From the NCBI RefSeq assembly GCF_000003605.2, contig NW_003150755.1, forward strand, positions 417,245 through 459,762: 42,518 nucleotides of DNA. The letters are read 5' to 3'. The position numbers were made by a program, and so were the translations under genes. The notes below the pieces were generated by a model that was not told where the DNA came from, did no database searches, and saw only the letters and a program-made list of their open reading frames with translations. Origin of the DNA: Saccoglossus kowalevskii (lineage: Eukaryota > Hemichordata > Enteropneusta > Harrimaniidae). Position 1 is the first letter of the stretch. Each line of letters begins with the position of its first letter. Below are positions 1 to 10,747 of this stretch, piece by piece.

Positions 1-413
1 AACCTTATTTAGTGGGATTCTGGGTATGAGCCCTGTGTGTGACCTTATTCATATGATGTGTGTCAGGATATGATTTTGTGTGACCTAATTCATATTATTG
101 GATTCAGGGTATGAGCCCTATGTGTGACCCTATTCATATGATGGATTCTGGGTAAGAGCCCTATGTGTAACCTTATTCATATGATCTTTGTCAGGATATG
201 AATTTGCGTAAACCTATTCATATGATGGGATTCGGGGTATGAGCCGTTGGGGTGACCTTATTCATATGATCCGTGTCAGGATATGACTTTGTGTGACATT
301 ATTCGTATGAATGGATTCAGGGTATAAACCCTAGATGTGACCTCATTCATATGATTGGCTTCGGGGTATGACTTTGTTCGTGACTTCTCGGTGTGATCTT
401 ATTCATATGACAG
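1..413. repeat. Minisatellite of two alternating unit types, about 41 and 44 bp
   Basis: About nine tandem units fill the left edge and probably continue beyond it. Every unit ends in a variant of TTATTCATATG. Type A carries GGGTATGAGCCCTATGTGTG and type B carries GTCAGGATATGA-TTTGTGTG. The order reads roughly A-B-A-A-B-A-B-A and then a longer hybrid unit, so there is a higher-order A/B structure rather than one simple repeat. No open frame spans it. It reads as non-coding satellite-like DNA. Confidence 0.85.
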
Positions 414-420
414 GATTGGA

Positions 421-1869
421 TCAGGCTTGGATCATCCTGAGGTCAAAACCTCTGATACTCTGATCAAACAGAAACTATTTGATTACGACTGAGAAAGATA
501 TATGGCGGGTGACACATGTGGAGCAGATAGTGGCAACTCTTCCAGAAACACCTGACTTCAGTTTCACGAATATCACAGGGTCCATATATCTTTTCCCTGT
601 GATTTGACTGTGCAGCACAGTGTAGTGAAACCGTCAGTTGTTTTGTTCTTGTGGATTGTGGTAGCACAGGACACATTGTCGGTCACACTCAATTTACATA
701 ATTTCCATTTTATTTTCATTTCCATATAATAAATTATAAATTGACTAATTTACAAAATAGAACATTTCAAACATGTAAATGTTTATTTACACGACTTTCT
801 GTAGCGTTTTAGGTAAAAAATATTGAGCTTCTATGTTACAAAAACAATTATTTACACTTAGCACAAGTTCAAAAAAAGCCAGAGCTAAATCGTATTCCAT
901 GTGGTATAGATCTTAAAAAAGATTGCCATTTGTATTACCCTCCTGGTTTACGTAACCGGTTTGGTAATCTAAGACTCACATGACACATCGTGTAATATTG
1001 TGAACGCTTGGATAATGCCAACGTTTTATAGAGGCCAGGCAGTTGTGGGCTTGTACATCAAAGCAAACAACTCTGCGACAGAAGCAAATTCAGTCTGAGT
1101 ACTGATGTTTATATTGCAGGGTGGTAAACATTCCCATTATGCATTCCGAGCAGAAATAAAATCTAAACAATGAATTGTAATCCCCCTTCCCCATCAAGAA
1201 ACTGAAAAATCATAATACATTCATTGCGCATGCGCTGTTTGGTCCTAGATTATACATTAACATCTACGCATACATGTAATATAACGTTTCCGTTTCTGGT
1301 TTACTCTCATTTTCATTCTTTTTAGAAACCATGATTACTAAATATGGGGATATAATTGATCCAAAATAATTAGTTGAAAATATCCTAAAACACGACTGAA
1401 AATGTGGTATGTCCTTTAAGGAGGAAACGAAAAATATCTAAGAGAACTTTTTAGAAAAAATACAAACACAGCAGAACTCATTTCAATGTTTGTCAAGTAC
1501 CGTTTGCAAGGTACATTGTTACACAGTAGGTCAGTTTTGTTTTATAAAATGCCAAGACAACATTGGTCAGTGGATTTGTCCGTATGTAAGTATCAATGTT
1601 AGACATTATGAAGCAGGTTGGTCGTATCGAGAGGAGAATCCGAAAAAAAAGTTTACGATAGAGACACAATCTCTCTTACAGTGCACATTGAAGATTTGTA
1701 TCCGGGCGTAGCATTGATTCTAGGTCGACCTCATATCAAAGTCGCCCAACTGATCACTTCCAAGGTCCTAGACAATCTGACGATTTCCTCCTCAAACATA
1801 AGTTCAGTGTTCCCACAAATTCTTTGAGTGTTACAAACTGTTACAGTCGGTGTCAGGTCTGTTGGACTG
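421..1869. other. 3' flank of the UCP gene, no other gene seen
   Basis: This stretch lies downstream of the UCP stop codon on the minus strand and probably includes its 3' UTR. Canonical minus-strand AATAAA signals (TTTATT on the plus strand) occur near 782-787 and 705-710, roughly 1.1 kb past the stop. Variant TATAAA signals lie closer, near 1540. I cannot choose between them from sequence alone. The short open frames here have no recognisable content. Confidence 0.4.
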
Positions 1870-3407
1870 TTAGGCAAATTGAGTCCTCTGATGTTGAATT
1901 CGTTGTTGTTTTTTATGTTCCATTACTCTCTTCTTCAGTTGCTCGTAGAAGATGAACATGAAGACGTTCCATGATCCAAGTCGCATGAAAGAAGGAATGA
2001 ACCTGGAATGAAATCGAGAAGAAAATGAAATTTCCAAGTATTTAACACTTAATTTGAGTCTTTCCATGCCTGAATATTTTTTCTCTTGTATGAGTATTTG
2101 AAGTGCTTGGACAAGAAATACTTACCCTTTATAAAATGACTTTATTCCACCTTCTTTGAACATCTTAGCAGCACAGTCAATAGCTCCAGAGTACAGGCCT
2201 GGGTTTGAGTTCATGAACCTGGTCTTGACGACGTCTATTGGTGAGGCGACACATGTGGCTACAAATCCAGCAAAGATGGCAGAGGCGAAATGACAGGGCA
2301 AACTATCTGGTAGGATTCGACGTTTAATAATAGTTTCTTTAGTGAGGTCATATACCACCAACTCAGCAGAGTTAATCACTGCATTTCGAGCGATGTTAGG
2401 GAGGGTACCTAAACAAATGAGACATCGATGATAGGTTAATATCCTGAATAAAGTTTCTCTAAATCGACTGGCAAAAGAATGTTCAATCGAAAGAGTGCAT
2501 TCAGAGTTTCTAATCGACTCACCTCGCCACAATCCTCTAACACCATCCGCTTTTACAATCTTCTTGTATGCATCGAACGCTCCAGAATATCTCTTTGCTC
2601 CACCAGCTTTGTTCTGAGCTTGGAGACGAACTTTAACCACGTCGGTCGGCTGGGCAAACAAGATGGCGGTGGCCCCAGTTGTCATGCCAGCAAGAATTCG
2701 CGTCACCACATTAAACCCTGGGAGATCTGTAACCAAGATAATGAGCAAATGTTTAGACGATGTTTTAAAGCCTGTGATTCTTTGAATAAACCAGTTTATA
2801 AATTGTATTCAGAAAGTGCATTGTAATTTTGCAATAATAAAAAGACATTTCATGGCTCCTCTGGAACCTACCACTGGCAACACTCACCTGAGGAAATGGT
2901 GGTTTGATAGAACCCTCTAACAGAGTCGTAAAGGCCGAGACGAATAGAGGCAAAGCACATTTGACGTTGCAGACCAGCACTGACGCCATTGTACAGAGCA
3001 CGTGGTCCCTCAACACGGGCGATGGTAGAGATGGTACCAAACACACCCTTGTAACGCACTTCGGTTACTGGCTTATTAATACTTTTAGAGATAGACCCCG
3101 TGATTTTCTTGTTCCCTTCACCTTGAATCTGAAAAATGAAAACAAAGTAAGATTGGTCATTTGGAAACTCGGTTCCAGGAAACATGCATCGATTTGGTGT
3201 ACTTCCAGGCAATGTTTAATAAATGCTATGTTAGTATGCAAATTTATTCTAACGATTTGTCCGTACAGCAATGAGCGGCTCGCGTTTCGTACTCACCTGT
3301 AATCGAACCTTGGCAGTGTCCAATGGGAAAGTGATCATATCAGCCATGCAGGCAGCAGTTCCGGCACAGACAAACTTCACTCCAATGGTTGGCTGTTCAG
3401 CAGGCAT
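1870..3407 (-). CDS. UCP2: Mitochondrial uncoupling protein (UCP1/2/3 group), five coding exons
   Basis: Minus-strand coding exons are 3297-3407, 2888-3128, 2523-2726, 2126-2408 and 1870-2002, joined in phases 0, 1, 1 and 2. They total 972 bp and give 323 residues plus TAA. Donors read GTGAGT three times and GTAAGT once, and every acceptor is AG. The protein has three tandem carrier repeats of two membrane helices each, with the signatures [10 protein letters not shown] (near residue 29), [13 protein letters not shown] and [13 protein letters not shown]. Other UCP hallmarks are [45 protein letters not shown] and the final [10 protein letters not shown]. In the known family these inner-membrane carriers let protons or anions through, mildly uncouple respiration and bind purine nucleotides. 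Start: the ATG at 3407 gives the usual short UCP N-terminus. The histidine pair typical of UCP1 is absent, so UCP2/3-like is the better label, although an invertebrate copy is probably co-orthologous to all three. The C-terminus carries an unusual basic, Gln-rich tail of about 20 residues, and the first matrix loop is long. A non-coding 5' exon could lie upstream but was not found. Confidence 0.96.
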
Positions 3408-4149
3408 TTTGAACGTTGAGTTAAAAACTTGACTTGTAAATAAGATAAATTGCAAACGGCAAGAACTTTTGAAATAATATAAACTGAAAAAAAAAACACT
3501 GGAAAAACGAAACAAAAACATAACGTTAGTACAGTAGAAATAGACTTATCCTGTCAACGTACATTGCATTCAGGAATGTTGACAGACTGATTAAAATAAA
3601 TAATTGAAAGACATAACACATTCCATGTACTAAAACAAATAAGGAATGCAAACAATGTGACTCAGATCATTGACAACACGTGATTGTATTTGTCGCCATG
3701 GATGCCTACCTTAATAAAAACGGTCTCTCTCAATTGCCATGGACACTCAAAACTCTAGGGATAACGTAATACCGCAACTTTCCCTAAAGTCGTCCTCAGA
3801 GTAGTAGTTTCTATGGTAACGTAACAAACTGAGTTGTTGAATGTCGTTAGAGAACGAGTGTTGTAATGGATGAACCCTGATCAAGATGCGGGTGTGCACT
3901 TTAGCCATGAAATATTCTGTAAGATACAAACATTATAATACATATCACACATGTTCCATAGGTTCAGAACTGATAAGTGGACAGTGATTTCTCATATAAA
4001 TTGTCTTTTTCATGTCTGAGTTCAGTAAGTTTTTTTCGCTTTCTTTTGTGTGTACAGGCTACTACTGTACATTATCTTAGAGGCCAGCACATCGTCCTCA
4101 GTCGATATATTACTTAACAACTCGCAGAATTTGACAATATTAGGGGTTA

Positions 4150-4161
4150 GGTCACGTGACC
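4150..4161. promoter_or_regulatory. 12-bp E-box palindrome (CLEAR/USF-type site)
   Basis: GGTCACGTGACC is a perfect palindrome centred on CACGTG, about 740 bp upstream of the UCP start codon. In animals this form is bound by bHLH-zip factors (USF, MITF/TFEB, Max). Function here is inferred only from the motif and its position. Confidence 0.35.
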
Positions 4162-4775
4162 ACTACTTTTGCAGTCAAGCAACATTATACCACCTAATAA
4201 GTTTGTTCCGTCGCGTTCAAATATTTTCGAAAAAAACACACCATATTTTATCGCGAGGCCATAATTTTTCCCCCACTTATACTTATTTTATCATTGTTTT
4301 AATTGTATTTTTATTTTATTTTTGTCGTTATTTCTTAATTTAATTTTAAGCAAAATATGTTAATAGGATGGCCTCGCGCATATTTTATTTTCAGTTTAAT
4401 GTTTCTTTATATTTTCATAAATGTAATTTTGTCAAATAACAGCTGTGACAGATACATTATATGACTTTGATTGTGCGTCGTGTGATTTATTCGGTCCTGA
4501 TTAACGACCTATGACACAAAGAGGGAAGCGTTACACTGATTCACGGCGAGGCAAGGTCAGATGACGCAATACTGCGTGGTTGTATGATGACTCACTGCTA
4601 TTGCACAATACACATCAATTTAGGGAAGTTAGAGTACTGCTAATATCAGACATTGACTTATTCGCTCGTCTGTTCCTTTGAGTGGTCTGGTTGTTTTTTA
4701 ATCCAGTCATTTTTTTCAACTACCCGTCGCTATACGGGTTAGATATTCGCATCACAATCAACAACATTCACTGGT

Positions 4776-4787
4776 CGCGCATGCGCA
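4776..4787. promoter_or_regulatory. NRF1-type site CGCGCATGCGCA
   Basis: This is a full match to the palindromic NRF1 consensus YGCGCAYGCGCR, about 1.37 kb upstream of the UCP start codon. NRF1 is a regulator of nuclear genes for mitochondrial proteins in vertebrates, which suits the neighbour. The distance is long for a core promoter element, so the assignment is tentative. Confidence 0.35.
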
Positions 4788-4840
4788 CTTCTCGTTTGAA
4801 ACGAACGTAAACACGTTTGAGTGGCAGGTTATTTTCAACG

Positions 4841-4910
4841 GCTGATGCTCACGCATCAGCAAAATAGCCAATCATACGAGCAGAATTGACCACACCCACT
4901 ATATGATAGG
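4841..4910 (+). promoter_or_regulatory. Promoter-like cluster: hairpin, CCAAT box, TATA-like box
   Basis: A perfect 8-bp stem with a 4-nt loop (GCTGATGC-TCAC-GCATCAGC, 4841-4860) is followed by CCAAT at 4868-4872 and TATATGAT at 4900-4907. Another inverted repeat, TCGGTCG-T-CGACCGA, lies just after it at 4939-4953. The order and spacing suit a plus-strand promoter divergent from UCP, with the NRF1-type site just upstream. No convincing downstream coding sequence was found, so this is a hypothesis. Confidence 0.3.
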
Positions 4911-5522
4911 AAATTACCTTGGTCTACGTCACGATTTCTCGGTCGTCGACCGATGTGGAAAAAACCCAAATTTTGTCTCTGTACGTGTAGATTTGAAGTT
5001 TTTTTCTTTTTTCATCGACGGAGAAAAATATGAATTGAAAATAATCCAAAAATTGTCGCGATTTCGGCGTTTTTCAAGTTGTCAATTGATATTATCATTT
5101 CTCGTCAATACCACAGGGGTTAGTTGGTGCAAGTGGACAAGGTGAGAGCACCATGGCACTACTTTGAAATCGATGCGGGTGCGGTGTTCAGGAAATAGGG
5201 CGTCAGCAGAGGACACAAATATTAATGAGTCAATCCATGCCGTGATGACAGGAGTCACCCTAAGACAATATTCCTCCCGAGTCAGATGTCTTTGTGAGAA
5301 AAAATACGATAATTTCGACTCAATTGATTACGACATATTTATAGCATAATTCTAAATTTTAATCGGAGTTTGTACTTGTTAATGTGCCACGGTACTGAAG
5401 TGGGGAACTCGACGTGCCGCGTCCTAAATGATAGCGTTTCACTCCAAATGCAGAAAAAAATGAAAGTGACGAAATTGTTGCCGAACTCGTCAAATGTGTT
5501 TGTTCGAAAATGAAAGAAGAAA

Positions 5523-5741
5523 AACGGTGTCTTCTGCGAGTGGAAATTACAAGAACACAAAGCGATAATAAGACAGAAAGCGTATTAAAATAAAATAAAA
5601 TAAAATAAACATTTATTGCGTGTCGAGTCTAAAAAAAACACAAAAAACGAACGGTGTCTTCTGCGAGTGGAAATAAGCTCCAGTGGCTGTGATAAGCGGG
5701 AGGCGACACTGAGTCAGAAAGCGTAGTAAAATAAAACAAAA
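5523..5741. repeat. Diverged direct repeat of about 90 bp with (TAAAA)n
   Basis: Copies at 5523-5608 and 5650-5741 share ACGGTGTCTTCTGCGAGTGG at their left ends and CAGAAAGCGTA-TAAAATAAAA at their right ends. The first copy ends in a TAAAA microsatellite at about 5586-5609. The middle sections differ, so these are old tandem copies. No coding potential is seen. Confidence 0.7.
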
Positions 5742-5972
5742 ATTACCTTGCGTGAAACTGTCGGGGAGATATTTCAAATATGGAAAAAACAACCCGAAGT
5801 ATAGGTAGCGTAGAATAATTCCCAAAGATATGATGTCCTGGCGGCAGCCTGAGAGAAATGAATCGCTAAGCTACGTGACGCCGATAAAAGGGACAGCCTA
5901 TAACCAAGCCTATGACACACCTCCTGAATCAACCAATCAGTGGATGAGTAGATAACCACCTGACGTTAAAAA

Positions 5973-5996
5973 CCAATCAGGCGTCGCCATATATGG
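5973..5996. promoter_or_regulatory. CCAAT box next to a perfect CArG box
   Basis: CCAAT at 5973-5977, in the NF-Y context AACCAATCAG, is followed 10 bp later by CCATATATGG at 5987-5996, a perfect SRF-type CArG box. A TGACGT half-site lies just before them. The pairing resembles an animal promoter or enhancer, but no transcript start or gene can be assigned. Confidence 0.3.
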
Positions 5997-7310
5997 GCTC
6001 GCCTCTGACGAATGAATATTAAGTGACTACGCACTAGGTTACATACGGGTCAGAGTACTGCAGCTGATCAAAACACCGGTAAACATATTCTGGTTTGAGC
6101 TGGATTTTTTGCTAGTTTATTTCTGTTCCTACTGTCTGCCGTCAATATTTTTTTTTGTATTTCAGAATTTTATTTTAAATGATATAACAAAATCATGCAG
6201 CTAAATACTAGTATCATGATCGTGCGTTACTCGGAAATACGAAACATCGACATTAAGATCAACTTTGAGGAATATTCATTCAAAAACATATTTTGAAATA
6301 TTATGAGTTCAAGTTGGTTTAGTAATTGACCTATATTATTAAACACATGATGTGTTTACATTTATAACGATGCTGACTGTTTACATTTAACGAATCAGCT
6401 GATCTGGCGATTCATGAAATGAAACGGTTCGAGCTGGTAGTTAAGATTTATATATATCTTGTAAGCTACAGTTATATTAGATCGGTATGCTGTATTCGAT
6501 CACCGCTAACTATAAACCTCAATGAGGTGTGCCGTTACGTACGAGGGGAGGCGATATACTTAATAACCTACAATTACGTGACTTGAGGTATGCGGCTGGA
6601 TGAACCCTCTCGTGCGTTAGAAATCATTGCCTATTATTTTCCGAATTGTAACCAATATTTATAGACTCACCAATAAGCTACCATATCACCATAACATTTG
6701 ATGCCAATGAACACGTGAGTTTATATCTATGACGTGCGACGAAACTCGAGTCACGACAAAGAAGCAGCGGAGATACAGTATAACCGGTAAATTTAATAGG
6801 TCACATTGCCCACGTTAACCGGGACACAAATCATAATATCAAATAATGTACTTTCCATGATTCATTTGATAAGGGCTAAATCAACCTTGAACTCATTTGA
6901 ACTTAAGGTCACCCATTCAGTCAGCGCAAATCGTCGTTGTCTTGAGAACTGCACGTAGGCTGTACTTGTTTATATGATACCACTTTCAGCGCATGCGCAC
7001 TCCCTGACATTGCTATTGTGAATCATGATGACATTTACAAGTATACAGAAGCCCAGACAGTGACGTCACCTTTTACTCGGTTCTTGATTCAACCTCGAAT
7101 AACAATATTGTTATCTGAGATTAAACTGAATGAGCAAACCCATCAGAGAGAGATTTACGTAATGCCGGTTGTTGTTATGTGCAAATATTTTCTTTAAACT
7201 CGCTAATGAAATAGTGCGTTTCAAATTATGAAAACACACCCGACTCCTATGTTGTTGTTATATCATGTCAAATTTAGCATGCAATATTCTTTTAATTGTG
7301 GGACATTCAC

Positions 7311-7468
7311 CAGTGGCGGATCCAGCAAATTGTATTGGGGGGTCCAAGCTTCGCTTAAGATATACGGAGCGGAAATCGCAGAGAAGCTATGCGTGATCCA
7401 GATGATATAAATCGTCATGCGTTTGGGAGGGGCCATGGCCCCCCTGCCCCCCTCTGGATCCGCCACTG
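7311..7468 (+). mobile_element. hAT-type MITE, 158 bp, intact with target site duplication
   Basis: The element has perfect 15-bp terminal inverted repeats (CAGTGGCGGATCCAG and its reverse complement). It is flanked by 8-bp direct repeats, ACATTCAC at 7303-7310 and ACATTCAG at 7469-7476, with one mismatch. The 8-bp duplication and the CAGTG-type termini fit the hAT superfamily. At 158 bp it encodes nothing and would depend on a transposase made elsewhere. C and G runs lie next to the right end. A second copy in the opposite orientation starts at 12102. Confidence 0.85.
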
Positions 7469-8240
7469 ACATTCAGGAGACTAAACTAGTCTGTTGTTTA
7501 TTTTTCGGTGTTTTTTCGATAAAATAAAATATTATAGGAGTGTAAATGAAACGATAACCCGGTTTTCGCCATTTATGAACTCCCCTAATATTTCATGTTT
7601 TTCAAAACAAAATGTCAAAAAAATAAAACGCTCACTGAATTGGCTGTCTGTTAAGGTACCAAGGTGACCAGAGTCGCATCGGTTACTAAACGAATCTGGT
7701 CTCTCCGTCATGAGTATGAGGCACACTCGACCGGGTTGCCGGGAGTTGACTCCTGCTGTGGTCACGGTGTTCAACCCCCGGCGGGATTTAAGTCAAGTCA
7801 AGGCTGAGATCATGTATTCGATGCAACCACTAGACTAATAGTGATTGATTTCTTCTCCATACAAGTTGTTCCTCTTTAATTATATTCAATCACTCACTAA
7901 CGTAACGTGTATGAATTTGAGCATTGGACTTCGTATTGTGTTGTAGTGTTGCATATGTGACAATACAAGTTAACTCCGGTATTTCATTGTATGCAAATTA
8001 GTTGGAAGCACAATAAGCGACGTACCTTGAGTGCTCCGTGTAAATAACGAATGAAATCCATAACAGATCTAATATTATATTATATTCTTTTGGATGTATT
8101 TAGACTAAGTGAACTGAATGCAGCGCAAGGAAGCAACGTACGTTTGTGAGAAATCTGTGCGTTTTGGTTGACGCTGTCGTATCGCATTATGACACCGTTG
8201 AGGTCTCGAGTCTAGTTACTGATGGGAAAGCAAATACCCC

Positions 8241-8651
8241 TCCAGCACTGAAATAATGCATACCCAGGGAAAATAAATACCTCTATGTTACATGGTGTGG
8301 GGCACATACCACATCAGAACCGAAATACACAACTCCAATACTGAAATAATGCGTATACGTGGAAAACAAATACTTCTATCTTATATGAGGGGGGGGGGGG
8401 GTACGTACCACACCAGAACCGAAATACACAACTCCAATATTAAAATAATGCATTACACGTACTAAGTAGAAAACAAATAATTCTATCTTACATGGGGGGG
8501 GGGTACGTTTCACACCAGAACCGAAATATACAACTCAAATACTGAAATAATGCATACATGTGGAAACCAACTACCTCTATGTTACATGGGGGCACATACA
8601 ACACCGTACCAGAAATATACCATTACAATACTGAAATAATGTGTAATGGAA
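8241..8651. repeat. Tandem repeat of about 105-115 bp with G runs, about four units
   Basis: Each unit carries a form of ACTGAAATAATGCATAC, then AAAACAAATACCTCTATCTT, a G-rich tract, and CACACCAGAACCGAAATACA. The G tract varies between units: 13 G at 8389-8401, 10 G at 8494-8503, and short interrupted runs in the outer units. The array is flanked by unrelated AT-rich DNA and shows no open frame. Confidence 0.85.
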
Positions 8652-8659
8652 AACTAGCA

Positions 8660-9281
8660 TTTTACTACCGTTATGTTAATAATGTTGTATTACGGGACAA
8701 GTCACAGATGCGCGCCGATTTTGTTAGCTGAATGATTGAGTTTTTAATGTTTAAATTATTTATGATATCATATTATATTGATAAATTATTATACCGAAAA
8801 AACGTGAAAACAATAGTCTTGTTTCCCACGAGGCGATAAACTGTAGCTCAGTTATTTACGGCATGAGATATTGTCAAGAGGGAAGCAAAGGTACAGATTA
8901 CAGGGAATAAAAACGGCAGTTTACGTTTTTACAGGAAATAAAAAAAGCTACATTTACAAATAGCGGTTTACACTATACAGTTAAAGCAAATTCCTAATTA
9001 CATTTCACATTTTTATAATATTTTTGATAATTTTGAGTTTAAGAGTCAAAATTGGAAATAGCGTACGAATTACGACATTTAATTTGGAAAATGCTTTATA
9101 CGCTGAAAAAAATAATATCTTTGTTCAAATTACGGACGAATAAAATAGCGGATTACATTTTACGCCTTGCCCTAGTCTTGAATTTACGTTTCTTTTATTT
9201 ATTTAAAACTTGAATACATGATTTTTTCGAAAATAAAAACAATTGATTACAGCTTACGAATATGCCCCTTGCCGACCCTCT
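8660..9281. other. AT-rich spacer, nothing recognised
   Basis: Very AT-rich DNA between the G-run repeat and the duplicated block. I see no gene, no clear repeat and no strong motif. Confidence 0.4.
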
Positions 9282-10185
9282 GTCAAGTTCGAAGCTTTGT
9301 TGACAAATACTGGACCGGCACTGATAAAAAAATGTTACATAAATTTCAAATTATTGATATAACATGAATGTAACAACGGTGTCACGTGACATCAATATAA
9401 CCCTAAGACTACAGAATACGGACATACACGCTAGTGTAACACAATTGACAGACAGAGTACTTCGAGTCTCCGTGCCATTTATTTTTTTCCCCATCGACAT
9501 TGTCAGCCATGTTACAACTTCCTTCAAGGCTACTATCCGAATTAGCTTTATCGTGGAAGTAATAGAATTGTGACCTCCAAGCACATGAACTCTCGTGAGT
9601 TCTAATATTTTCCATGTTAGGATGTCATTAATTCCTTCTATACGGATAGCATTTCAATATACGGACAGCTGTTCCCTTATTATCATACAGACTAGCAATA
9701 TATGACATTTTCCAGATGTAATCGGTATAAGCCGTAACTGATAATACATTTAAATATATCCACAATACGGTGAACTTAGTAGGCATCGGTGAACGAATGT
9801 TCCCGAAGGTACACCTGGTTTTCAAACCCTTTATACTACGGGTCGGCATTTTGCGACTACTTCCCACGGTCGACAGACGAAGCTAATGAAAGCAATTCCA
9901 GTAGAAACCAGATCGAAGCAGATACAACAGGATTGTGCCTACGTCAGCGTATCGCTTATAATAGGCTACAGCTTGTAGCTTATAATACAATTCACAACAA
10001 TCACATTGTGGTTCCCTGGTGATATGCGGTGACCTGCGGGTCAATGACGTTGTAATCGACAAACAGGGTATCCGACGGTAATTTGCCGACATATTTTACT
10101 TCTGGAATTACGTAATAGTTGTCTGCGACACTATACCGTTAAGTTGTGACATGGTTTCACTCGCAAGAAAGGTCAACTGAGCACC
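9282..10185. repeat. Diverged direct repeat, copy A (about 0.9 kb)
   Basis: This block is homologous in order and orientation to 10748-11604, with an offset of about 1.43-1.46 kb. Shared blocks include AAGCTTTGTTGACAA near the start, AATACGGACAT with AGTGTAACACA, GTCAGCCATGTTACAACTT, GAGGTACACCTGGTT, AGATACAACAGG, TGTGCCTACGTCAGCG, and AATTACGTAATAGTTGTCT near the end. Indels of many lengths separate the blocks, so it is not a coding duplication. Copy A has about 40-80 extra bases near 9950-10030 with two internal hairpin-like repeats. A palindromic E-box TGTCACGTGACA lies at 9380-9391. Confidence 0.85.
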
Positions 10186-10747
10186 ATGATATTTGTTAGT
10201 GTTTTTGCAGAGGCATTGGACATAATATCTTTGAGAAATCAAGCAATGCATGCACCAGATCAGATATTTTATGTGGCTATGGTGTAATCCCAGGCACTCG
10301 CAGCTACCCCTTTAAGTACTATGATGTGTAATAACCGCCATTTTTGTGTGTGTTGGGGTTCCTTTAATTTAAATTAATACACTCAGTAAACGTCGAACCA
10401 TAGAAGATAAATACTGGCAGAGACTATATTACACAAACTACTCCCTACTCCCTAAATTTGTGTTTACTCCCTCTGATTACGCTCAACATTGACACCCCAG
10501 AATACGACGATGTTTTCCTACTAAATTCAAATATTTCCATTACAAAGAACCGTGACCCGGAAACCGTGACCAAATGCTTGGCGAGTTTGTGACTCAGCGG
10601 GTTAATTTGAGTTTCAAATTCAAGTTTGTTTCAGTCCGATCGTCATTGAAAATACTCACATTTCCACAAATTGAGTAATATTCACACTCATCTGTAAAGT
10701 TATTTACCTCCTCGTTTCATGCTGGGCTTGTTTACTAGAGTGACATC
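10186..10747. other. Spacer between the two duplicated blocks
   Basis: Unique AT-rich sequence separating copies A and B. No exon, RNA gene or repeat was recognised. Confidence 0.4.

Larger units (their letters stand above)
3408..7310. other. Upstream region of UCP, regulatory motifs but no supported gene
   Basis: No exon of a known family can be recognised here. The stretch holds scattered promoter-like motifs, listed separately: an E-box palindrome, an NRF1-type site with a hairpin and CCAAT/TATA-like boxes, and a CCAAT-CArG pair. It also has a short direct repeat at 5.5-5.7 kb and a full CRE (TGACGTCA) at 7061-7068. A plus-strand open frame from the ATG at 4903 runs 80 codons and ends next to a donor-like AAG-GTGAGA, but it resembles nothing I know. 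Confidence 0.4.

Noticed and set aside
1-413. The left-edge repeat as a CRISPR-like array
   Set aside because: Units are contiguous and diverged, without identical repeats or unique spacers, and the context is an animal genome.
2479-3302. Plus-strand and alternative minus-strand frames across the UCP gene
   Set aside because: They are shadows of the UCP exons. The spliced minus-strand product explains the conservation completely.
9351-9615. Open frames on both strands in copy A of the 0.9-kb duplication
   Set aside because: The matching segment of copy B is broken by indels that are not multiples of three, so there is no sign of coding constraint.
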